Assembly (NCBI GenBank): GCA_964628935.1
Contig: CAZVOE010000047.1
Location: 1-21,551 of the forward strand
Direction of reading: 5' to 3'
Source: CAYLHQ01 sp964628935
Lineage (GTDB): Bacteria > Acidobacteriota > Polarisedimenticolia > Polarisedimenticolales > DASRJG01
DNA length: 21,551 nt
In this document: positions 1 to 6,571 of the stretch, one piece after another
How the letters are laid out: the number at the start of each line of letters is the position of its first letter
Position numbering within the stretch: the first letter of the stretch is position 1
Made by a program: the position numbers and the translations under genes
Notes under the pieces: model-generated
Seen by the model: only the letters and a program-made list of their open reading frames with translations
Database searches by the model: none
Told to the model about the DNA's origin: nothing

Positions 1-10
1 CCTTCGCGGT

Positions 11-343
11 CTATCCGAAGCCGAGCATCGTCCGCACGCTCGCCTTCACGCCGGGTTGGACCCCCTCGCCGAACGCCTCGCGGTAGAAGACGAAGAACCC
101 CCCGTCCCTCGGCATGCGGGAGGCGCACTCCGCGTAGCAGAACGCCCCGCACGCGGCGGCGAGCGCCCCCACTCCCCAGAAGGCGGCGGCGGCGAGGGCG
201 CCGGGGGCCGCGGAGGCGACGGCGGCCGGGGCGACGAAGATGCCCGACCCGAGCACGATGCCGGCGAAGATCGCCGCCGCATCGACGACGCCGAGGTGAC
301 GCCCGGGCTCGGAGGGGCTCGGGCTCCCTGCGGCTGCCGGCAT
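11..343 (-). pseudogene. Truncated APC-family amino-acid permease (N-terminal part)
   Basis: The first ~95 residues look like the N-terminus of an APC-superfamily permease: a glycine-rich first helix (AIFAGIVLGSGIFVAP, about residues 24-39), a second hydrophobic helix (about 47-70), and the loop ending in FVFYREAFGEGV. Family members have about 430-500 residues and 12 helices, but this frame ends at a TAG after 110 residues. The last 15 residues do not resemble the expected third helix. The ATG lies 12 bases after the speA stop, so the two were probably co-transcribed, and a full-length ancestor could have moved arginine, agmatine or a polyamine. I read it as a truncated or rearranged gene, but the window edge leaves only 10 bases beyond the stop, so a local assembly join is equally possible. 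Confidence 0.6.
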
Positions 344-355
344 GGACGGCCCCGC

Positions 356-2263
356 TCAGTCCAGGTAGGTGTACTGCTCGAGACGCTCGCGGAAGGTGTC
401 GAGGACGCGCTCCCCGTCCTCCGCGGAGAGCTCGCCGGAGTTGACTCGTTCCCGCACCAGGACGGCGACCGCCTCCCCCATCTCGGCCTGGTCGTACCCG
501 AAGCACGCCATCGTCTCCCAGGCCCGCTCCCCTCTCCGGACGTTCCGGATCACGGTCTTCCCGCGCGGATCGAGCATCACCTCGACCTCGTGCACGCGGC
601 CGAAGAGGTTGTGCATGTCCCCCATCGTGTCCTGGTAGGCGCCGACGAGCACGAACGCGAGGAAGTAGGGCTCGCCGGGCCGGACTTCGTGGACCTCGAG
701 AGCCTCCTTGATGTCCTTGAGGTCGACGAACTTCTCGACCTCGCCGTCGGAGTCGCACGTGATGTCGGCGAGCGTCGCCTTGCGCGTGGGCGGCTCGTTC
801 AGGCGGTGGATGGGGATCGCGGGGAACAGCTGGTCGAGCGCCCAGTGGTCCGGGAGCGACTGGAAGACCGAAAAATTGCAGATGTACTTGTCGTGGAGCC
901 GCGACTCGAGCTCCTGGAACTCGTCCGCGACGAACTTCGCGGTCTTCGAAAAGCGCACGGCCTTCCGCGCGATGTCCCAAAAGAGCATCTCGCCCTTCGC
1001 GCGCTCCTCGAGGCCGAGCATTCCCAGGTTGAACAGGGCGAACATCTGATCCCGGTACTCGACGGCATCGTGGTAGAACTCGCGGTAGTTCTTCACGCTG
1101 ATCTTGCGGGAGACCTCGGCGAGGTCCTGGATGATCTGCGCCTCCCGTCCGGTGATCGCCGGGGGATCCGGCTCCTCCCCCGAGACGGTGCCGCGCACGT
1201 CGGAGACGAGCATCGCGTGGTACGCGACGAGCATCCTCCCCGACTCGCTCACGATCGCGGGCGGGGAGACGTGCTCCTGCTCGCAGACCTCCTGGATCCC
1301 GAACACGACGTCGTTGGCGTATTCCTGAACCGAGTAATTCACCGAGGCGTCCGACGAGGTCTTCGATCCGTCGTAGTCGATGCCGAGCCCTCCCCCGACG
1401 TCGAGGCAGCGGATCTCGACCCCGTGCTTGCGCACCTTCGCGTAGATCCGCGCGGCCTCGCGGACCGCGTTCTTGACCTTCCGGATGTCCGTGATCTGGC
1501 TCCCGATGTGGAAGTGGAGGAGGTGGAGCCTCCGGCCGAGCCCCGCCGCGTCGAGCTGTTCGACGGCGCGGAGGAGCTGGAGGGTCGTCAATCCGAACTT
1601 CGAGGCGTATCCCCCCGACTTCTCCCACATCCCGGAGCCTTTCGACTGGAGCCGGATGCGGACGCCGATCTTCGGGAGGAACTCCTCGTGCGCCGCCATG
1701 CGGACGATCTGATCGACCTCGAACGGCTTCTCGATCACGACGACGACGTTTTTCCCAAGGCGAACCGCGGCCGAGGCGCTCGCGAGGTAGTCGCGGTCCT
1801 TGAAGCCGTTGCAGATCAGGAGCGACTCGGGGGGGGTCGAGAGCGCGGTCGCCGCGAGGAGCTCCGGGCGGCTCCCGACCTCGAGGCCGAGCCCCCACCT
1901 CCAGCCCGACTCGAGCAGCCCCTCCACGACCGAGCGCTGCTGGTTCACCTTGATCGGGAAGACGGGGAAGTACCGCTCGGGATACTGGAACTCTCGGATC
2001 GCGTTCGCGAACGCGTTCGAAAGCTCGGAGACCTGCCCCTCGAGGAGTTGGGGGAACCGGAGAAGGAGGGGGGTGCGGATCCCCCGCCGCGCGAGATCCT
2101 CCACGACGCGGAGGACGTCGATCGACTTGCTCCGGTCGCGGCCCGGGGCGACGAGCAGGTGGCCGTCGTCGCCGACCGCGAGATAGCCGTTCCCCCAGCC
2201 GTCGAGGCCGTAGATCTCCACCGCGTCGTCGGTCGTGAAACGCTCTGTGGCCGATACGTTCAT
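356..2263 (-). CDS. speA: Biosynthetic arginine decarboxylase
   Basis: This 635-residue PLP enzyme of alanine-racemase fold type III decarboxylates arginine to agmatine, the first step of the agmatine route to putrescine. Visible signatures are the PLP lysine in FPIKVNQQ (K105), the HFHIGSQ segment (251-257), the phosphate-binding DVGGGLGIDYDG (288-299), the SESGR segment (339-343), the catalytic cysteine in CDSDGE (C503), and GAYQDTMGDMHNLFG (541-555). Length matches the roughly 630-660 residues of the SpeA class and its inserted helical domain, and is much longer than ODC or DapDC. The frame is open to 2350, but the ATG at 2263 is preceded by GGAGAG at good spacing and begins at the normal SpeA N-terminus (YGLDGWGNGYLAV). 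The permease remnant follows 12 bases downstream. No agmatinase or agmatine deiminase is in the window. Confidence 0.96.
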   Translation of the reverse strand: MNVSATERFTTDDAVEIYGLDGWGNGYLAVGDDGHLLVAPGRDRSKSIDVLRVVEDLARRGIRTPLLLRFPQLLEGQVSELSNAFANAIREFQYPERYFPVFPIKVNQQRSVVEGLLESGWRWGLGLEVGSRPELLAATALSTPPESLLICNGFKDRDYLASASAAVRLGKNVVVVIEKPFEVDQIVRMAAHEEFLPKIGVRIRLQSKGSGMWEKSGGYASKFGLTTLQLLRAVEQLDAAGLGRRLHLLHFHIGSQITDIRKVKNAVREAARIYAKVRKHGVEIRCLDVGGGLGIDYDGSKTSSDASVNYSVQEYANDVVFGIQEVCEQEHVSPPAIVSESGRMLVAYHAMLVSDVRGTVSGEEPDPPAITGREAQIIQDLAEVSRKISVKNYREFYHDAVEYRDQMFALFNLGMLGLEERAKGEMLFWDIARKAVRFSKTAKFVADEFQELESRLHDKYICNFSVFQSLPDHWALDQLFPAIPIHRLNEPPTRKATLADITCDSDGEVEKFVDLKDIKEALEVHEVRPGEPYFLAFVLVGAYQDTMGDMHNLFGRVHEVEVMLDPRGKTVIRNVRRGERAWETMACFGYDQAEMGEAVAVLVRERVNSGELSAEDGERVLDTFRERLEQYTYLD

Positions 2264-2320
2264 CCGCGTCTTCTCTCCAGGGAACTCGCCGGCGCCGCTC
2301 GCCTTCCGGACGGCGGCGGG

Positions 2321-2326
2321 ATTATA
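2321..2326 (-). promoter_or_regulatory. Candidate -10 box for speA
   Basis: A perfect TATAAT reads on the minus strand inside an otherwise extremely GC-rich gap between divergently transcribed speA and trmK, about 58 bases upstream of the chosen speA ATG. The hexamer 17 bases further upstream (TGTCGC) is a poor -35 match. The call therefore rests on the -10 alone. Confidence 0.4.
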
Positions 2327-2382
2327 GACTGCCCGCGCGGCGCGCGACACGGCGATTTCCAGCGGCGCCGCGGGAGGAATCG

Positions 2383-2907
2383 GTGTCGGCCTCGTCGCGC
2401 CTTCGGGAGATTCGGCTCTCGCGGCGGCTCGCGGCCATCGCGGAGGCGGCGCTCCCCGCGGACCGGCTCGCCGACGTCGGGACCGACCACGGCCTCCTTC
2501 CCGTCCGGCTCCTCCTGTCGGGCGCGATCTCGTTCGCGGTCGCGACGGAGCGGAGCGTCGCCCGGCTCGCTCCCGTGCGGCTCCTCGCGGCGACGCGCGG
2601 GCTCGCCGGCCTCGACCTCCGCGCGGGGGACGGGCTCGAGCCCCTGCGCGCGGCGGACCGCCTCGACGTCCTCGTCCTCGCGGGAATGGGGGGCCGCACG
2701 ATGCGGCGGATCCTCGATCCCCGCCGTCTAGCCGCGCTCGGCCCTCCGCGGCTCGTCCTGCAGCCCCAGACCTCGCTGGACGAGGTCCTGCGACATCTCG
2801 ACGAGGTCGGGTTCGTCGTCGAACGGAAGACGCCGGTCACGGACCGGACGAGGCGCTACGTCGTCGTGTCCGCGGCGCCACGGGTCACTCGCGGACCCGC
2901 CGGATGA
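2383..2907 (+). CDS. trmK: tRNA (adenine(22)-N1)-methyltransferase, TrmK family, short form
   Basis: This is a class I SAM-dependent methyltransferase of the TrmK/YqfN (DUF633) family, which methylates N1 of A22 in tRNA. Diagnostic segments are the SAM-binding motif DVGTDHGLLPV (31-41), AGDGLEPL (81-88), the family signature LVLAGMGGRTM (97-107) and LVLQPQ (124-129), where the family usually has LQPN. The start is a GTG with GGGAGGAA four bases upstream. At 174 residues it is shorter than the usual ~220-240 and lacks the C-terminal helical (coiled-coil) region that helps bind tRNA, so substrate recognition may differ. Its 3' end overlaps the convergent efp gene by 23 bases. Family assignment is firm; the exact target base is inferred. 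Confidence 0.85.
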   Translation: MSASSRLREIRLSRRLAAIAEAALPADRLADVGTDHGLLPVRLLLSGAISFAVATERSVARLAPVRLLAATRGLAGLDLRAGDGLEPLRAADRLDVLVLAGMGGRTMRRILDPRRLAALGPPRLVLQPQTSLDEVLRHLDEVGFVVERKTPVTDRTRRYVVVSAAPRVTRGPAG

Positions 2908-3457
2908 ACTCGCGCGTGCGCGGGTCGACCAGGACCGTCTCCCCCGCCTCGACGAAGAGCGGGACCTTGATCGTGACCCCGTTCTCGAGCGTGGCGTCCT
3001 TGAGGGTGCGGCCCGTCGCGGTGTCGGCGCGGGAGCCGGCCCCCACCATGTCGACCCGGGCCTCCACGTACTGCGGAAGGCTCACGTTCGCGACCGAGCC
3101 GTTCCAGAGCACCGCCTGGAGGGACATCCCTTCGAAGAACCACGGCCGCATCTCCTCGACACGGTCGCGGGAGAGCGCCACCTGGTCGTACGTCTGCGTG
3201 TCCATGAAATGGCACGCCTCGCCGTCGTCGTACAGGAACTGCACCTGGCGGTACACGACGTCCGCCTCCTCGAACTTCTCTCCCGACTTGAACGTCTTCT
3301 CCACGAGCGTTCCCGTCACGACGTGGCGAAGCCGCGAGCGGACGAGCGTCGCCGCGCCGCGCGCGGACGGGGTTTGCACGGTGTAGTCCTCGAGCGTGAA
3401 CGGCTCCCCGTCCACGAGGAGGCGGATCCCCCGCTTGAAGTCGGTCGTGCTGATCAC
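2885..3457 (-). CDS. efp: Elongation factor P family protein with EfpL/YeiP-type tip loop
   Basis: This 190-residue three-domain beta-barrel translation factor binds between the ribosomal P and E sites and relieves stalling at polyproline. The body is EF-P-like: FKRGIRLLVDGEPF near the start, LTG/VEKTFKSGEKFEEADV in the KOW domain, and a C-terminal KDATLENGVTIKVPLFVEAGETVLVD. The domain I loop that reaches the P-site tRNA reads TPSARGAATL, one residue longer than the PGKG loop of E. coli EF-P and matching the SPTARGAATL loop of EfpL/YeiP. This places arginine (R33) rather than a modifiable lysine at the tip. The start is GTG at 3457, overlapping the TGA of the upstream exonuclease gene (GTGA), so translation is probably coupled. 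An in-frame extension upstream to 4303 only overlaps the exonuclease gene and is not real. Confidence 0.93.
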   Translation of the reverse strand: MISTTDFKRGIRLLVDGEPFTLEDYTVQTPSARGAATLVRSRLRHVVTGTLVEKTFKSGEKFEEADVVYRQVQFLYDDGEACHFMDTQTYDQVALSRDRVEEMRPWFFEGMSLQAVLWNGSVANVSLPQYVEARVDMVGAGSRADTATGRTLKDATLENGVTIKVPLFVEAGETVLVDPRTREFIRRVRE

Positions 3458-4224
3458 GGCTCTTCCCCTCGAAGGGCCTTCTCGGCCAGAGCGCGGGCGT
3501 CCTCGGGAAAGTCGGGCTGCTTCAGGAGCCACTGGAGATAGTCCGGCCGTTCCCGCGCGACCTCGCGGATCGGGCGGCCCTGGTGCTTGCCGAACGCGAA
3601 CACGACGGCGCCGTCGCGCCGGACGAACTTCCCCGCACGGTCGACCGCTCCCGGCGGGACCGGATGGCACCAGGCGTCGAGTTCCGCGACCGTTCGCGGG
3701 AGGTCGTCGTAACGGGCGAGTTGCGCCTCGAGCACCTCCGCCGCCGCCTCCACGTCCGCGGTCGCCCCGTGGGCTCCGACGAGCTCGCGGCCGAGGTAGA
3801 AGCGGACCGCCGCGGACAGGTCCCGCGGCTCTTTCCGGTGGAAGACGGTCATCGCGTCGATCACCCGCCTCGAGGAGAGGCCGAGGTCGTGCCCGGCGTC
3901 CCGAAACTCCCGGTCGAGGAGGGGCACGTCGAACCGCCGGACGTTGAACCCCGCGAGGTCGCAGTCCGCGAGGAACTCGAGGAGCCCCTTCGCGATCTGC
4001 CGGAAGGTCGGCGCGTCGCGCACGTCCTCGTCGCGGATCCCGTGCAGGCGCGTCGCCTCCGGCGGGATCGGACGCTCCGGGTTGACGCGGCGGGAGCGGA
4101 CGGTCCGCTCCCCGTCCGGCTGGATTCGCAGGACCGAGATCTCGACGATCCGGTCCGTCGCCGGATCGGTTCCGGTCGTCTCGAGGTCGAAGAAGGCGAG
4201 CGGACGCTCGAGCGCGAGCAGCAT
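3454..4224 (-). CDS. DEDDh 3'-5' exonuclease with ExoX-like C-terminal domain
   Basis: This 256-residue protein has a DnaQ-type exonuclease domain: FFDLETTGTD (acidic pair D13 and E15), HGIRDEDV (61-68), AGFNVRRFDVPLL (D99) and VGAHGATADVEAA (H152, D157), which together give the DEDDh metal-binding set. A short C-terminal module (about 208-250, FGKHQGRPIREVARERPDYLQWLLK) matches the ExoX-like/DUF3820 C-terminal domain found behind many stand-alone exonucleases. Such enzymes trim 3' ends in DNA repair or replication; nothing here ties it to the polymerase III core. ATG at 4224 has AAAGGAG at good spacing. A much longer upstream extension of the same frame is antisense to glgP and was rejected. 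Its stop overlaps the efp start, so the two form an operon. Confidence 0.9.
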   Translation of the reverse strand: MLLALERPLAFFDLETTGTDPATDRIVEISVLRIQPDGERTVRSRRVNPERPIPPEATRLHGIRDEDVRDAPTFRQIAKGLLEFLADCDLAGFNVRRFDVPLLDREFRDAGHDLGLSSRRVIDAMTVFHRKEPRDLSAAVRFYLGRELVGAHGATADVEAAAEVLEAQLARYDDLPRTVAELDAWCHPVPPGAVDRAGKFVRRDGAVVFAFGKHQGRPIREVARERPDYLQWLLKQPDFPEDARALAEKALRGEEP

Positions 4225-4347
4225 CGGCGAGGCTCCTTTCCGCGGCCCCAAGGCTAGCGGGAGGAGGGACTCCCGGCAAACGGGGTGCCCGGTCGAGAAC
4301 CACGGTCTATAGTTCCGCCGAACGCACCGAGACCGACGAGGAGGACC

Positions 4348-6531
4348 ATGGAACCGCCGCGCATCCCCACCCTCCCCGGGGCCGAGCTCGAGATCCCGCG
4401 GGAGGTGTCGCGACTCTACGACCTGGCCTACAACCTGTGGTGGACCTGGAGCCCCAGGGCCAACCTGCTCTTCAGCACGATCGACCCCGCCGGGTGGATG
4501 CGGACGAGGAACCCGATCGCGCTCCTCCTCGGCGCCGAGCCGCACGTGTGGGACGACCTGCTCATCAGCGAAAGCTTCATGAGCGAGTACCACGCCGTCG
4601 TGAGCGAGTTCGACCGTTACGTCGAGGGGCTTCGCACCTCGTGGTTCGTGAAGACGTTTCCGGACCTCGAGGCGGGTCCCGTGGCGTACTTCTCCACCGA
4701 GTTCGGCTGGCACGAATGCCTCGGGATCTACTCGGGAGGGCTCGGGGTCCTGTCCGGGGACCACTGCAAGTCGGCGAGCGACCTCGGGATCCCCTTCGTC
4801 GGCATCGGGCTCATGTACCGGAGGGGGTACTTCCGGCAGACGGTCGACGCCGACGGCCACCAGCAGCACTTCTACCCCGACTACGACCTCCGGCGTCTGC
4901 CGGTCCTGCCGGTGGCGGGGCCGGGCAACAAGCCGCTCCGGGTCGGCGTCGAGCTGCCGGGTCGCACGGTGTGGGTGCGGGCGTGGAAGGCGACCGTCGG
5001 TCGCGTCGGGGTCCTTCTCCTCGACACCGACCTCCGGGAGAACGACCCGGCCGATCGGCCGATCACCTCGATCCTGTACGTCGCGGGACGCGAGATGCGG
5101 CTCTGCCAGGAGATGGTCCTCGGTGTGGGGGGAGCGCGCGTTCTTCTCGCGCTCGGCATCGAACCCGGCGTGTGGCACCTCAACGAAGGGCACTCGGCGC
5201 TCGTCAATCTCGAGCGGGCGAGGCTGCGCCGGACGGAGGCGTCCGAGAGCCTCGCCGATGCGATCGCCTGGGCCAGACGCGCCTCGGTCTTCACGACCCA
5301 CACCCCCGTGCCGGCCGGAAACGAGACGTTCGACGCCGGTCTCGTGCGGCGGTACATCGAGGCGTGGGCCCCCGGAGAGGACCCGACCCCCTACGTCGAT
5401 CTCGGCCGGGCGGCGGTCGATCCGGACGACACGGTGTTCAACATGACGGTCCTCGCCCTTCGAACGTCGTCGAAGGCGAACGGAGTCAGCCGCCTCCACG
5501 GGCAGGTCGCCGAGACCATGTGGAAGTTCCTCTGGCCGGAGGCGGAGTCGGCGCGGATCGGCTCGATCACGAACGGCGTGCATCTCCCGTCGTGGATCGG
5601 GCCCGAGATGGGAGAGCTCCTCCGCCGCCACCTCGGCCGCGACTTCGAGCAGAACGTCCTCGACGCGGGGTTCGAGGACGCGGTGGGCGCGATTCCCGAC
5701 GCGGAGGTCTGGGAGGCCCACCAGGCGCAGAAGCGTCGCCTCATCCGTCTGAGCCGGGAGCGGGTCCTCGCGCAGTTCGCCCGACACGGCCGGTCCCCCG
5801 CCGACCTCCGTCAAACCCAGACGATCCTCGACGAGGACGTGCTCACGCTCGGCTTCGCGCGGCGCTTCGCGACGTACAAGCGCGCCGACCTGCTCTTCCG
5901 CGATCCGGCGCGGCTCCGGGCGATCGTCTCCGAAGCGGAGCGCCCGGTCCAGATCCTCTTCGCGGGCAAGGCGCATCCCGCCGACCGGCCCGGCCAGGAG
6001 CTCATCCGGACGATCTTCCAGGCCTCCCTCACCCCGGAGTTCCACGGGCGCATCGTCTTCCTCGAGGACTACGACATCCGGATCGCGCGCTTTCTCGTTC
6101 AAGGGGTCGACGTCTGGTTGAACACGCCTCGCCGGCCGCAGGAGGCGAGCGGCACGAGCGGGATGAAGGCGGCCGCCAACGGTGTCCTCAACTTCAGCGT
6201 CCTCGACGGGTGGTGGGTGGAGGGGTACGATCCGGCGATCGGTTGGGCGATCGGCGACGGCGGAGAAGGCGGCGACGCGACGTCGCGGGATCGCGAGGAC
6301 GCTCAGGCGCTCTACCGGACGCTCGCCGGCGAGATCGCCCCTTGCTACTACGGCAGGGACGAAAACGGCCTCCCCGCCTCGTGGATCGCCCGCATGAAGA
6401 AGAGCATCGGCCGGCTCGGGCCGCGCTTCAGCACCCAGCGCATGGTGCGGGATTACGCGCTCCGGGCCTACGTCCCGGCCGCGGGGGGGCGCGGCGCCGA
6501 GGTCGACGAGGCCTCGTACTGGGCCCCCTGA
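4348..6531 (+). CDS. glgP: Alpha-glucan (glycogen/maltodextrin) phosphorylase, GT35
   Basis: The enzyme releases glucose-1-phosphate from alpha-1,4-glucans. This 727-residue version is the DUF3417-containing subfamily: the N-terminal YDLAYNLWWTWSP (24-36) is its hallmark, followed by YFSTEFGWHECLGIYSGGLGVLSGDH (114-139), HLNEGHSAL (278-286), THTPVPAGNETF (318-328), NGVSRLHGQVAE (378-389), ARRFATYKRADLL (504-516) and the PLP site EASGTSGMKAAANG with lysine 607. It is shorter than the ~830-860 residue actinobacterial members but matches other short bacterial and archaeal ones. The ATG at 4348 follows AGGAGG; an upstream GTG at 4285 is in frame but has no comparable ribosome site. It stands alone, divergent from the exonuclease gene. 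A TATAGT at 4308 is a possible -10 without a convincing -35. Confidence 0.95.
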   Translation: MEPPRIPTLPGAELEIPREVSRLYDLAYNLWWTWSPRANLLFSTIDPAGWMRTRNPIALLLGAEPHVWDDLLISESFMSEYHAVVSEFDRYVEGLRTSWFVKTFPDLEAGPVAYFSTEFGWHECLGIYSGGLGVLSGDHCKSASDLGIPFVGIGLMYRRGYFRQTVDADGHQQHFYPDYDLRRLPVLPVAGPGNKPLRVGVELPGRTVWVRAWKATVGRVGVLLLDTDLRENDPADRPITSILYVAGREMRLCQEMVLGVGGARVLLALGIEPGVWHLNEGHSALVNLERARLRRTEASESLADAIAWARRASVFTTHTPVPAGNETFDAGLVRRYIEAWAPGEDPTPYVDLGRAAVDPDDTVFNMTVLALRTSSKANGVSRLHGQVAETMWKFLWPEAESARIGSITNGVHLPSWIGPEMGELLRRHLGRDFEQNVLDAGFEDAVGAIPDAEVWEAHQAQKRRLIRLSRERVLAQFARHGRSPADLRQTQTILDEDVLTLGFARRFATYKRADLLFRDPARLRAIVSEAERPVQILFAGKAHPADRPGQELIRTIFQASLTPEFHGRIVFLEDYDIRIARFLVQGVDVWLNTPRRPQEASGTSGMKAAANGVLNFSVLDGWWVEGYDPAIGWAIGDGGEGGDATSRDREDAQALYRTLAGEIAPCYYGRDENGLPASWIARMKKSIGRLGPRFSTQRMVRDYALRAYVPAAGGRGAEVDEASYWAP

Positions 6532-6538
6532 AGCGGAA

Positions 6539-6571
6539 AGGCCCCCCGACCCAGGCCCGAGGGGGAGGCCT
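6539..6571. terminator. GC-rich hairpin between convergent glgP and the FN3 gene
   Basis: The left arm AGGCCCCCC (6539-6547) pairs with GGGGGAGGCCT (6561-6571) apart from one bulged base, with a 13-base loop. It fills the short gap between the two convergent stops and reaches into the minus-strand stop codon. There is no T-tract, so it is at most a weak or bidirectional terminator. Confidence 0.4.

Noticed and set aside
56..2731. Plus-strand open frame of 891 codons across the permease and speA region
   Set aside because: It is antisense to speA, which has every family motif; its translation is low-complexity, rich in R, E, D and P. Long spurious frames are expected at this GC content.
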